DNA from: Homalodisca vitripennis
Taxonomy: Eukaryota; Arthropoda; Insecta; Hemiptera; Cicadellidae
Direction of reading: 5' to 3'
Length of the DNA stretch: 64,000 bases
Assembly (NCBI RefSeq): GCF_021130785.1
Contig: NW_025776203.1
Coordinates: 1-64,000 of the forward strand
Shown here: piece by piece, positions 23,164-33,718 of the stretch
Layout: every line of letters begins with the position of its first letter
Position numbering within the stretch: the stretch's first letter is position 1
The notes under the pieces: model-generated
What the model was told of the DNA's origin: nothing
Database searches by the model: none
The model's input: only the letters and a program-made list of their open reading frames with translations
Position numbers and translations under genes: made by a program

Positions 23164-26075
23164 TCATAAATCCCAGCGACTCATCATGAATTCATCGACA
23201 GAGAAAAACGCTCTAGACACCAGTAGGCGTCTTAGACGAGTTTTAAATTGATTTTGATTGTTGGAATTCTTTATTCTTTTAGGGAGCCTATTGATCAGTT
23301 TGACACCAACTTCTTGAGGTAGATGTTGCGACAACGCCAGTCTGTGATGCTGAGTTCGATAGTTGTCCCTGCCTCTTGTTTCATATTGGTGAACGTTCCT
23401 GCCACGAATCAGAGTACACCTTGATCTGCAGTACGTAATCACCTCAAAAATGTAGAGGCAGGGCAAAGTCATAAATCCAAGCTCCCTAAAAGATTCCCTA
23501 CACGACTCTCTGAAACTCAACTTTTGTATGATTCTGACAGCCTTTTTTTGAAGTCTGAATACTCGTTCCAATCTATTTTTGGCACAGCCTCCCCAAAGTC
23601 TTACTCCATACGCAAAGTGTGGATGGATAAGGCCATAGTAGGCCATTTTTAAAACTTTGGGGGAACATAACTTTGCTAGGTTGCGCAAGGCATATATACC
23701 TGCGGAAACTCTAGCACATATGTGGTCGATGTGGTCGTCCCAGGTCAGCCCTCTGTCCAGGAACATTCCCAGAAACTTTGTAGAGTATGTTTCCTCTAAA
23801 AGGACATTATCTACAAATACAGCTGGCCCATCCGAACGTGTATTCTGCCGAATGCAGAAATGTACAAAATTTGATTTGGTTTGATTTGTTTTCAAGTTCA
23901 TTTCAGAAAAGAATTGAATACATGAATTCACTTCAACAAACGTTGTGATTTCCAGTTCTTGCAGTGTTTTGCTTTTAAAACAGGAGAGTCGTGTCATCAG
24001 CATATTGAACTAGTTTCCCATGTTGGATCACCGAGTTCAATCTACTGACATAAATCAGGAATAAAAGAGGCCCAAGGATAGATCCCTGAGGGACACCATG
24101 AGGCATTTTGATTTTGTTAGATGTGACGTTCGAAATCTCCACGCTCTGATCCCGCTCCCTTAGGTAAGAAGCAAGCCACAGCTGCGGGAGTCCCCGAACG
24201 CCACATTTCTCCAACTGGTGCAGCAGTGTCTCATGATGCACACAGTCAAATGCCTTGGACAGGTCAAGAAATATGCTAAGCACATGTTCTCGCCGTTCCA
24301 ATCCATCGACAACATTTTCCAAAAGGTTGTTCACAGCGTCAATTGTGGATTTGTTTTTTTCTGAATCCAAATTGCTCTGGATTCAGAATCCGCTTGTTTT
24401 CTAGAAAGCTTTCAAGTCTTTCATAGAAAATTTTTTCAAAAATTTTGCTGAAACACCGGAAGAATTGATATGGGCCGATAATTGCTTGGAATGTAAGGAT
24501 CGTCCTTCTTGAAAATTGGAATGACTTTGGCTGTCTTCAAAAGAGAAGGAAAAGTTCCAGATTCGAATGAGGAATTTATCAGTTTTGTGAGTGGTCCTAA
24601 TAAGTGCCTGAGGCACCGTTTAAGTAACCAAACTGACATCCCATTTGCGTCACCTGTTTTCTTCGAATTCAGTCCCTGTATGACACGTGCTATCTCATCC
24701 CCACACACAGGAGGCAGAGCCATGGACGCAACCGGCTCCGGAACACGCCTTCCACAAGATTGAGTTTCCGTGAATGACGGATTCATTGAGGCAACAGAAG
24801 AAAAATATTTATTGAATTCATTTGCCACTAGTAATTGATCTTCAACAATTGTGTCATCAACTTTGATCACAAATGATCTGGAACCCTTGTCCTTACTCGT
24901 ATCTCGAGAAGAATCATTAACAATTTTCCAAGCTGTCCTTGAAAAATTTTTACATTCAACCAAGGCTCTATTGATGTCATAGGCTTTAGCCGCTCGTATG
25001 ACTTTCTTGTAGATCCTCCGGTATGTTCTAAAAAATTGTTTAAAACGTTCATTTTCAGATTCAATAAAGATTTTGTGAAAGAATTTTAGTTTTTCTCGAG
25101 ATATGAGAATGCCCTTGGTCAACCATGAAATTTTCTGAGGTTTGGTATTGATTTTTGTTTTTTTAAAAGGACACGCAACATCTAGATAGTAATTGAAAGC
25201 ATTACTAAATGCCCGATACATGTCATTGACGTTTTGAAAGTTATTTAAAAAGTTCCAAGATTCATTTTTTAAAAGTTTGTTCAGATGGCAAATGTTTTGA
25301 AAATTACAAACTCGTGAAATTTTGAATTTTGAATTTTGAGTTTGTAGTTTGCATCCATGAACCACTATCTCCTGCGCAAAATGGTCAGAGACCGCCGTAT
25401 TCAAAACAGAGACTGTGGTGTCAGAAATGTTGGTAATGACGTTGTCGATGGCAGTACTCGACGTCGCGGTCACTCGTGTCGGTGTATTCACGGACCAATT
25501 TAAGTTAAAAGATCTTAGAACATCGCGAAGCCGCTGGGTAAGGGGGTTGGTGTGGTCCATTACATTGATATTAAGATCACCAACTAATACGAAATTCATT
25601 GAATTTTGAGAAAGACGATTTAAGAGATGCTCAAACTTTTCAAAAAAAGAATGTTCACAGCCATTTGGAGACCTGTAAAGTCCGTTAATTTACCAAAAGA
25701 GTTTGACGAGACTTTGATACCTACGGCCTCAAAATCCAAGTCCAAACTGTTGTCAATTTTAAAAGATTCGATTTTTGACGATTTTTTCACAAAAATTGCC
25801 ACACCACCCCCTTTAAAATGATTTCGACAAAAATAGTTTGCCAATTCGAAATTTTGAATTTTGAAGATATCGATTGATTCGGGCTTAAAACCATGCTCCG
25901 AGACAACCAGCACATCAGGTTTAAGCTCTTCACACAAAAGCGCCAATTCGTAAACCTTGTTAGTCGCAACTTGAGCGTTCTGGTGAATTACTTTAAGCTT
26001 GTGATTTGAAATTTTTGAATTTTGAATGTCGAGATTAGAAATATGAGCATTTTTTGATGTTGGATCCGAGGTCCT
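23164..26075 (-). pseudogene. LINE ORF2: AP endonuclease and reverse transcriptase, frameshifted
   Basis: The enzyme nicks target DNA and primes reverse transcription. Endonuclease motifs appear in order: LKVIHQNAQ (~26000), VVSEHGFKP, GGGVAIFVK, GLYRSPNG, VGDLNIN, PTRVTATSSTAID and SDH (~25385). Reverse transcriptase motifs follow: YRPISILP, FLDLSKAFDCVHH, HGVPQGSILGPLLF, the catalytic QYADD (~24010) and thumb LGMFLDRGLTWDDH. The reading frame changes near 25690 (AAATT), 24451 (TTT), 24354-24360 (seven T on plus) and 23977-23980 (four A on plus). No in-frame stop interrupts any segment. The 5' end overlaps the end of ORF1 in another frame, open from ~26144, so translation by reinitiation or frameshifting is possible. 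The motif set is complete, so only the indels argue against activity. Confidence 0.92.
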
Positions 26076-26077
26076 CC

Positions 26078-27628
26078 CTAGGTTGGTTCCGCACTGGTCA
26101 GCACTGTCAAGTTTTTTGAGACAGGAGAGCGTCCATCGAGACCATCACTAGGTAGTCCTCTCACGGTGTCCGCGTATGAGAGGCGCTGGAGATTTGGAGA
26201 TGGCTGTAGGGTCCCAGTCGAATCTCCAACAACCTCAGTAGGCACTGGCTCGAGCGGAGAAGATGCGATGGCCGCCGGAGCGCTCTCGAGGGACGTTGAC
26301 GGCGTCTCTGGACTAGAAGAAGCGAGAGCTCTGACAATCATCCCTGCCAGCATCCGTTTCCCCCGCATGGAGAGATGTTGACCGTGTCTCGTGAAATACC
26401 TTCGGCCGACTTCATCAAATTTCAATAAGCGGACGTTGTGCCGGGCAGCCAGTTCCTCCACGAAGGCATTCACGAGCACGGTCTCCACGTGTACGGGGTG
26501 GTCCAGGTCCAGGTCGTGTCGATGCGGCAGAGTGGCGAGGAGAAGCTCGGTGCCGGCCGGTCTGGCCACGATGTAGTTCTCAAGGTGGCGGTAAATGTTA
26601 CGCTGCTCGCCGACAGCCAAGTCATTGGTGCCGGCGATTAGCACCTCACACCGTGGTCCAGGGTCAGGTGACGTTTGGTCCGGACGTATGATGTCGAGCA
26701 GCCGGGCTCCAGGCATGCACATGCCGCTAACCGATGTCCTAGGGCCGGTCAGCTTCATCACCATTCCCGCGATGTGACGAGCGTGGCTGTCTCCTCTGAC
26801 GGTAATTGATGTGTAGTGAGGGATACATGTCTGAGAAGATTGGAAATTTGCGTGTGTTAGTTGAGGTTTTGTTATTTTTTGAACTTTAGGATTTTTGACT
26901 TTGTGAATTTTTTTTGCTGCATTGTCAATATTTTTCTGCTTAGTTTTTTTATTTTTTACTTTTTGATTCGAGGCAATCGGCGTTTTTCCCCCACGTACCT
27001 GCTCCTGTGGTTTACTGCTTGTTGCTATTTTCTGTTTATTTCTTCCTTTTACCTCCGTCCATGGCTCCGCACACTCAAACTTTTCAAGTTGGAGTTTCAA
27101 ACACTGGTTTTCAGCTGTTAATACTTCCATGGTTGTCTTTAGTGATTTGATCAATGCTATGTTTTCAGTGCATTGACCAACCATACAAGTAGGCTGCTCC
27201 TGTAGATCACACTGAACACCTGAGTCCACGAGAGCTGGAGAGGAAGCTGGAGGCACCTCACACTGGACACCGCAGTCCACTGTCGCGGAAGCGCGGGCGG
27301 TCTGGTCGACGCGGGGCGAGACACTCACAGGAAAAATCTGATCAGTGAACTGTAGCAGCCGAGTGTCAGATTCAATGGTGTGGTTTAGAAGTTTTTTATA
27401 TTCTTCTTCAAGGCGCTCAAATTTATTCCTGATTATGTGGATCTCTTCTTCAGAGGCTTCAGGTGTTGGTAAAGTGTTGAGTGATATGGCGTGGGAGGGG
27501 GTGGAGTAGACAGGCGGCGAGGCACGTGCGGTGGCCGAGGGTGTGGCGGGAGCAGGCAGCGGTGACGAGGTGCCGGCAGCGGCAGTGGCAGTCCGGGGCT
27601 GGAGTAGCGGCGACAACAGCGAACGCAT
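26078..27628 (-). CDS. LINE ORF1: coiled-coil, SGNH-esterase protein
   Basis: 516 codons are open as given. Residues ~60-90 and ~158-185 are heptad-like coiled coils. Between them lie two copies of VD(C/S)GVQC(E/D) (~117-124 and 134-141). Residues ~190-255 are strongly basic (KNKKTKQKN), probably RNA binding. Residues ~277-435 are an SGNH/GDSL hydrolase-like esterase: GDSHARHI with nucleophile Ser281, a GMCMPGARL block, GTND (333-336) and the catalytic His in GQHLS (~418). Such esterases are established in CR1/L2 ORF1 proteins. The ATG at 27626-27628 may not be the true start, because a zinc finger lies directly upstream and joins after one homopolymer indel. ORF1 acts as the nucleic-acid chaperone/RNP component; the esterase substrate is unknown. 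Confidence 0.9.
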   Translation of the reverse strand: MRSLLSPLLQPRTATAAAGTSSPLPAPATPSATARASPPVYSTPSHAISLNTLPTPEASEEEIHIIRNKFERLEEEYKKLLNHTIESDTRLLQFTDQIFPVSVSPRVDQTARASATVDCGVQCEVPPASSPALVDSGVQCDLQEQPTCMVGQCTENIALIKSLKTTMEVLTAENQCLKLQLEKFECAEPWTEVKGRNKQKIATSSKPQEQVRGGKTPIASNQKVKNKKTKQKNIDNAAKKIHKVKNPKVQKITKPQLTHANFQSSQTCIPHYTSITVRGDSHARHIAGMVMKLTGPRTSVSGMCMPGARLLDIIRPDQTSPDPGPRCEVLIAGTNDLAVGEQRNIYRHLENYIVARPAGTELLLATLPHRHDLDLDHPVHVETVLVNAFVEELAARHNVRLLKFDEVGRRYFTRHGQHLSMRGKRMLAGMIVRALASSSPETPSTSLESAPAAIASSPLEPVPTEVVGDSTGTLQPSPNLQRLSYADTVRGLPSDGLDGRSPVSKNLTVLTSAEPT

Positions 27629-27837
27629 AGTGACTGGGTGTTCGCCACTGTGTTTTTTTGTTGCACACAGTCACTGTTGTCTTGTTTGCATCGGTTTTAA
27701 TAGATGCGCCGCAGTTTTTCCCGAGACATCGCCAGGAAACGTCACCACTTTTTAAAACCCTATGCTGCCTGTACTTAACATTTTTCAAAAAGAATGCAAG
27801 GTTTTCCAGTCTTTGTTGTTTCGATGGTAAATGACAT
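27629..27837 (-). pseudogene. FLYWCH-type zinc finger, 5' part of LINE ORF1
   Basis: Minus-strand frames give MSFTIETTKTGKPCILFE (from the ATG at 27837), then KYRQHRVLKSGDVSWRC with C-x4-C (LGKNC), then KHSGEHPVT leading straight into the ORF1 methionine at 27628. The signature F, L, Y, W, C, H residues of a FLYWCH domain are all present in order. Two frame changes separate the pieces, at the five T of 27781-27785 and the seven T of 27653-27659 (plus strand). Their location in homopolymers suggests sequence error and a true ORF1 start at 27837, giving a protein of roughly 585 residues. FLYWCH domains bind DNA or protein in eukaryotic regulators and some transposases. Confidence 0.85.
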
Positions 27838-28260
27838 CTTTCAATAAATAAATAATTAATAAATAGCAAATTACTCCAACAAAACAACAGCAGCAATAGA
27901 ATATGTATAACAAAAACAAAAAAAACAGCAACAATAACAATATAAAATATAACAGTTAAAAATAATTAAAATCAATGGCGTTTAAAATACACAGCAAAAA
28001 GTAATGTCAGGGAGTAGTAACCGATCCAGCGTACCCTGGCATATCAGGTTACGACGATACTGATAACGCCACTAACGATGATTGTAAGCGATATCAATAC
28101 CGGCTGATAAGGCTCGGCGCTCCGTAGTTGCGTCAACGTGGTTCTATTGCCGTGTACAAGTCTAACCTTGTTAGTTTTGAGGTTAATTGTACAGCTAGAA
28201 CTCACGGTAAATATTGTCCACGTCACTATAGAATTTCCTCAGCGCAGGTTAGTTAAGATT
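27838..28260 (-). other. Probable 5' leader of the LINE
   Basis: An A/C-rich AAC-repeat-like stretch (27870-27960) is followed by moderately GC-rich sequence to ~28250, after which composition returns to background. Composition fits a 5' UTR/promoter, but the 5' end and a target duplication could not be fixed. Confidence 0.35.
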
Positions 28261-30469
28261 GTTCACGTATTAAAACTGTTTATAATATTCTAAAACTTAA
28301 TAAATTAATTATTAAACTACGGAGCGTCACTAAGCGTGTTAACAGGATAGGACCAGGCCTACCAACCCCTCTGTAACCTTATTCAAATATTCCTTTGATT
28401 TAATAGTAAATTATTTTATCGCTGAGAAAGGTCGAAAAGGCCTTGTCTTTATTCACAAATATATACTAAGCCTTTATTAATAAAGTGCGTAGTTGGATAC
28501 GTCACATTGATATATGACGAGAATGTATTTTACATGTTATTACTATTATACAAATTAGAATGGGTTACATTGTCTTCCCAGAAATGTCTCAGAGCGAGTG
28601 TTTGAATAAGTTTAGAAGAGTACGTTCTAAATTTGAATAGGCAATTTCAGAAAATTGCTATTCATAATAATGTACATGCTTTTGAAAACAGAATGATCGA
28701 TAATATTTTAAGCTACAAATTTATATAAAATAACATACAAAGATTTTTAAATGTCTTGTTTACTGACAATATTAAGTAGAATAACTTGGTTTATTTAATA
28801 AAAAACTGGTTTCTGAAAAACAATTAAGTATATACAAGTAAAAAGTTTTGGTATTGATATTGTTCTTGTAGAGATAAGAAATATACTACAATGAGTGTAT
28901 AATTTTCACAACACATGCAGTTAATGAGATAGTTAGGTGTACAATTGTCATTGTTGAACAAATGACAGAAATGGAGCAACGGGACAGGCATTGCACTGAC
29001 AGTATGACAACGCAATGTGTCCCATTGTTTAGGCACACACAGACGCTGCAAAGACTTACAATAGAATGCGCTGACAACAGAAGCCAACAGTCACAGATTT
29101 GGCTTGTGTTTTGGTGGACGCTGTCAATCATAAACAAGATAATAGGTGTCACTGTGCATTTTTGTGTCTAGCAGTTGTGCTTTGTATGAGTAACACCAAC
29201 AGCACAATAAGCGTTTAGGCATTGTTCTTTCTCAATCATTGAATTTGTAATGAAATGAAAGTTAATGTTCCTTTCAAATACATACTTCTTACAAGATAGC
29301 AACAATAACTGGCTACCTCTGTGTATTTACTATTTGATAACAATGGTAATAGAGGTTTCTTTTTTTTATACCATATAAATTAAAAAAATGGTAATCATTG
29401 TTACTGCTTTTGTTAATAATTATCCTATGATAATACTTTGATGTACCTTCAACGTAATGCTGACCTAGGAGGTGACTGTAAACTTAGAGCTGTAAACCTT
29501 GTTTGTCATACAAGCTGTACGAGCCTACGCTTGGTGCTAAAGATATTGATGGCCCGGTATACATATAATTAACAATGACAATGTTGCAGTAAGTTAGGAA
29601 CCAAATCTGATATGGCTTTGAAGTGGAGTAGTGGAGTAGTCACAATAGTATGGTAGTTACATAAATTAATTTGTTGTTATTTATTTCTAGTACACATTGA
29701 AAAATCATAGATCACTTTTAAAGAATTTGCCTTTTGCGTAAAACTATCTACATAGACAATAAAGTGTCCTGTGATGGTGCATGTTCAGAAATGGAATTTT
29801 GCTGAAGTGAATGCTTGTGTCAATTTATTTTTATATGATTGTCTGTCTGTATTCCCGCTAGGCATATAGAGAACTAAACGAATTTATATATAATACATTT
29901 TGCATGAAACCTCATCGAAACCTGCTATTTTCGTGGGGCGTATTACTGCCTTGTACAATCTAGCTTGTAAGAATACATTGTGTCTCAACGGATTATGTTA
30001 TAACGGTTCAAAGTCTCTTGAAGTTACATTAAACGAGTTGTGTAGACGAAGTGATAAGGTTTCAAAATAATATATAAACCAATAAAATTTTAATAAAACT
30101 ATTTCGTATAAAGTTGCAATATAAATCCAGATTATATTGTGCTTGATTCGAGATTAATGAATTGTTCACTCCGATATATGCCATTCTAGCATCGAGTGTT
30201 TCTAGACATTAAAATTGTAATATTCGACAAAGAAATTGAACTTTATAGGTATCCAGTACTATTTTTGTCTTAATTACTTTAGCAGGTCGAACAATAGTAA
30301 CATTGAACTTCTTTTGTGATCAAATTTACATTATTAATATGGAAATTTTGATTATATAACAATTTAATTCACACTCCGAGGATAAGGTCTCCCCTCTTTA
30401 ACGGAGATTTGCAATTTATATAAGTTTTAGTAAGCATTAGAAGAGAAGACAAAGATATTTATCTAGAGT
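28261..30469. other. Intergenic, nothing recognised
   Basis: Overlapping 70-90 codon frames at 28824-29171 occur on both strands without recognisable domains. They are treated as chance. Confidence 0.55.
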
Positions 30470-30491
30470 CCCCCCCCCCACCCCCCCCCCC
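30470..30491. repeat. Poly-C tract (22 bp, one A)
   Basis: Two long C runs are split by a single A. The G-rich strand could form a quadruplex. Length in the assembly is probably unreliable. Confidence 0.9.
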
Positions 30492-30560
30492 ATTAAGATA
30501 AATTAGAGTGTAAATTGGTTTCTTAACAATTACTACTACTTCTTATCTCAGAAATTTAAT

Positions 30561-30660
30561 ATAAAAGTCACTTAAGTGTTGTGTAGCTTACATGAAACAA
30601 ATTATACTTTCTATTTTTGTTTAATGATTTGTAGGGCATGGAGTTGAAACTCATAGATAT
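30561..30660 (+). repeat. Direct repeat pair, left copy
   Basis: It matches 30942-31036: 'gtgacttaagtgttgt-agc' and 'ctattt-tgttgaatg-tttgta' blocks, then 'gaa-ctcat'. Spacing between copies is ~380 bp. It could be a local duplication or two ends of a decayed element. Confidence 0.65.
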
Positions 30661-30941
30661 TTAAAATTAACATGGTAAAGCCGATTCAAAAATGTGGTTA
30701 AGGTAAATTGGAATGTCCCACAAACATTGTATTAATCTTGGTAACCTTACCATATAAGGGCTTCCTTAGCATTAGTACTACAAGGACACATAAGGAAACA
30801 TCCCCTTAGCCCTCGACCATTTCCATTTATAGAGGGAGTTCAAACAGAAATAGGACTTGTTCAGTTCATAAGCTTGCACTAGTATGTATTATTTGACCTT
30901 GGGTTTTAATAATGACTATTACTCTAATTTGAGTATTTTAC

Positions 30942-31036
30942 TATAACAGTGACTTAAGTGTTGTAGCTTACACAAGACAAATTTTACTTCTATTTGTGTT
31001 GAATGTTTTGTATGGCGTGAAGCTGAAAACTCATTG
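30942..31036 (+). repeat. Direct repeat pair, right copy
   Basis: The partner of 30561-30660. No coding capacity in either copy. Confidence 0.65.
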
Positions 31037-32055
31037 CAGAGTGACAGGTTAACCGAATATTAAGGTGAAGTGAGTATTGGGGGTCATTTCCTGGAGAGAT
31101 CTTGGCGTGCTATTAACAGTGGTGGAGTAATCTTAATCTAGTACTCTTATAAACCGTCTGTATGATATTAACTTTAAGTGGTCTACCAACAACTGATATA
31201 AATTAACTAGTCAATAATGGATATTTCTCAAACCATCTAGTTTTGCTCTAAACAACTTTAAGTATATAATGTTTACAAAAAATATGACTTTTATTCATTA
31301 TTATATGATTACTATGACATAATTAAAGTTGTATTAAATTTATGGATTGTTTTAAATCGGTTAAAATTCCGTCAATTCCACAATACAGACTACAACATTA
31401 TTGATGGACACTTAAATATTTTTTTTATTTTCAGGATGCTGCAAAAAATAAAATATCTTTCCCTATCAAAACTATAATACTTGTTAATTTGCATTGCAAA
31501 AATCATAATTCAAAACATAAACGCAGTACACATGATTTAATTTGCATATGTGGGATTTAAGCATAAACATATATGGGAAATACAGCTCCCTCTCTAACCT
31601 TAATTTTTATCAGATAGTCCACATACCTTTACCAAATTTGACCATTACCATTTTTATTAGTATGATTCATGTGTCCACCCCTTTACTCAATTCTGCCAAA
31701 GCTGCACTTGCTTTTATCACTACTGTAGTTCATCCCTTGCAGCCTGTCTCCTGGTCTCGAAAACCTTTCAAAATTTTTAGAAAACTGCTCTCACATTATA
31801 ATGTCCATGTATACGCACTACCTTTCTGCAGCAGTTTGTTTGGGGCGTATTTTATTGTTACATACTTACTGTAAACATTAGAAATCCTTAAAATCAGACT
31901 TTTCCATTAGGAAGTGATTATAAAAATACCAAAATTACTACCTACTTCAAATGTCTATAATTTCTTTTGAAGGGATCAAAAAAGTTTTCTTCCTTTTATG
32001 TCTTCAGGAAATCTTGAAGGATTGTGACTTTTAAAAATTTACTTAACTCAAAATC
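31037..32055. other. Intergenic, nothing recognised
   Basis: A 110-codon plus frame at 31542-31874 has no recognisable domain and no supporting signals. Confidence 0.5.
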
Positions 32056-32059
32056 GATT

Positions 32060-32310
32060 GCACCACCTTAAGGGATGGTAGCCTACCATAAGGGCGTGCC
32101 ATCCCCTGTATATTTGACTGGAGAGTTTGGTACAGAGCTGGTTTACCCTTCCCCCAAAGAGACATGTCTGAGATAAATGCCCAAAAACTTTTCCTCATGT
32201 ATCGTAAAAAAGGCGGTCCCTACTCTCAATCTTACCAATCCCACAATATCTTGTCACTCCGTAATCAGTGCAAAGGGCCTCACGGTCTGAGGTAGGGATG
32301 CCTATATTTT
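32060..32310 (-). repeat. Dispersed repeat family E, copy 2
   Basis: Its reverse complement matches 13570-13765 along ~150 bp ('cggagtgacaagatattgtg', 'ggtaagattg', 'gggaccgcc', 'catgtctcttt'). It also matches 58830-59060 directly ('tgtcactccg', 'gacatg-ctgag'). Confidence 0.65.
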
Positions 32311-32839
32311 AATAATGTATGTGTTTCTGTATAATTTTTGCTGCTAAATAATTTATACAAATTTTAACTTACTTATTTTGTTATGTTTTTGTAACAAAAC
32401 ATTGAAATGGGCACATATGCGGATAAAAATTATAAATATGTCATTTAGATTGCATACAAATACTCGATGTCTTTTGCTTCCAGGAGGAGTTATGAACAGG
32501 TTTCGTAAATATGAAGTGAACAGCGAGCAAAGTGAACGAGAGCTGCGGGAGTCGTCTCTATTTCACAGAGTCTAAAGAATGTGTTGGGAATTATCATAAT
32601 CATATACTGCACAGTAACAATAGCCCATTGTTAATCTTCACTAAGACGCTTTAGAACAAATGCCTATTTAACAAAATAATTGTCCGTTAAACCTTAAAAA
32701 AGTGTTTTCAAAATTATTTTATTTCTGTTTTTTGTAGTATAACAAAAAAACTAAATGAGATACAGCTATGAGATGAACTTTATTCAATTTCTCATCTAAA
32801 AATCCGTTAGAAAAAGTTGCATTCGCCTATAAATATCTC

Positions 32840-33017
32840 TTCATAAACACGCGGCAAATCATCATTTGACCTCCTGCACACAATTTTTTGGTGAAATCTT
32901 CAATTGGCCATAACCCAGTAAGGAAGCATTTCCGGACCCATGTTTATATGAACTTTTTTCTTTATTTATTTTAGTACAATCAGCTCAGAAAGTGCCGGTA
33001 ACACTAACCGAATCACC

Positions 33018-33019
<2 letters not shown>
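32840..33019. repeat. Transposon terminus ending in ...tcaccctgtata
   Basis: The stretch 'ggccataacc' to 'ccgaatcaccctg' running into TA repeats is the form of many insect DNA-transposon ends, which also insert at TA. No matching opposite end was found. It resembles, but is not the same as, the terminal repeats at 41444 and 42308. Confidence 0.4.

Positions 33020-33071
<52 letters not shown>
33020..33071. repeat. (TA)n microsatellite
   Basis: An uninterrupted ~52 bp TA tract next to the putative transposon end. Confidence 0.95.
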
Positions 33072-33073
<2 letters not shown>

Positions 33074-33120
33074 TTATAAATCACTGTGTTGAATAGAAGA
33101 AAAGAAAAGAACTATTTTTC

Positions 33121-33600
33121 ACTTCTATATTTCGGGGGATTTAATACCCCCGTCTTCAGGAAGTTTTAAATAAAAATGAATACAGAACTATAACATGTAA
33201 ACAAAAATTAATAAAACATAAATGTAAACACAGTGCATAACATTTGACAAAGTCCAGCTGACGTGAAAATTTTTCTAATTCAATCTTGTTGGAACAGTTG
33301 ATTTTTTATAAAGGGTGGAATGCAACTTGTAATTTATGGCGAATTTTGAATGTTTTAAAATTATTTAAAAAGTTACCTTAAATTTAGATCAAATGGATTT
33401 TTTGTCTTCAAACATAATTTGATGAGCTTGCTCCATGTGCTTTAATTTTAATCTGTTGTAGTTTTCATCAGGGCATTGTGGTAGTTGGTGTATTCCTTTT
33501 AATTTAAAAACACTCTTCAATTTTGTCTTGTTTGTGTTCTAGACAATGTCTTGCCAATGGTTTATCTTCATCTTTATATTTCACCATGTTAGTCGAACAA

Positions 33601-33606
<6 letters not shown>
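33121..33606 (-). mobile_element. Possible Penelope-like element 3' fragment
   Basis: The minus strand carries decayed frames reading KDEDKPLARHCLEHKQDKIE and, in another frame, NYNRLKLKHMEQAHQIMF. These vaguely fit the C-terminal half of a GIY-YIG endonuclease ('s-la-H', 'R--E---I'). Downstream on the same strand, 33129-33160 forms a hairpin with the hammerhead-like core CTGAAGA...GAAA. Penelope-like elements are known to carry hammerhead motifs next to a GIY-YIG-bearing ORF, so position and order agree. Each piece alone is weak. Confidence 0.35.
33126..33162 (-). ncRNA. Hammerhead-ribozyme-like hairpin
   Basis: The minus strand reads CCTGAAGACGGGGG, an 8-nt AT loop, then CCCCCGAAATA. CUGANGA and GAAA flank a 5-6 bp GC stem, the stem II geometry of a hammerhead core, although one base (C or G) is unpaired relative to the consensus. 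Stems I and III are not evident. It could also be a simple conserved transposon hairpin. Confidence 0.3.
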
Positions 33607-33647
<41 letters not shown>

Positions 33648-33718
33648 GAATAATAAATATATATATTCTTATATATATTTATATATATTTCTTCTTGTTC
33701 GACTAACATGGTGAAATA
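33577..33718. repeat. 27-bp inverted repeat around a (TA)n-rich loop
   Basis: 33577-33603 is the exact reverse complement of 33692-33718. The ~88 bp between is TA tract (33603-33644) plus TA-rich sequence. The right arm is followed by sequence weakly similar to 39914-40000. Confidence 0.9.

Larger units (their letters stand above)
22976..27900 (-). mobile_element. CR1/L2-type LINE, nearly full length
   Basis: On the minus strand the order is: 5' leader (uncertain, perhaps to ~28260), ORF1 (from 27837 or 27628 to 26078), ORF2 (~26075-23164), a ~165 bp 3' UTR, and a tail of short TTTGA repeats (22976-22999). ORF1 with an SGNH esterase plus an APE-RT ORF2 lacking RNase H is the CR1/L2 organisation. 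ORF1 is markedly GC-rich against ~30% GC surroundings, as expected of a recent insertion. Six single-base frameshifts, all in or beside short homopolymers, interrupt the two genes. Target-site duplications could not be identified. Confidence 0.9.

Noticed and set aside
27433..27666. Pro-rich alternative frame over the ORF1 start
   Set aside because: It is a shadow of GC-rich ORF1 coding sequence. The FLYWCH and ORF1 frames explain the region.
31542..31874. 110-codon frame
   Set aside because: No domain, no splice or promoter context and no homologous copy in the window. Such a length is not surprising by chance in 64 kb.
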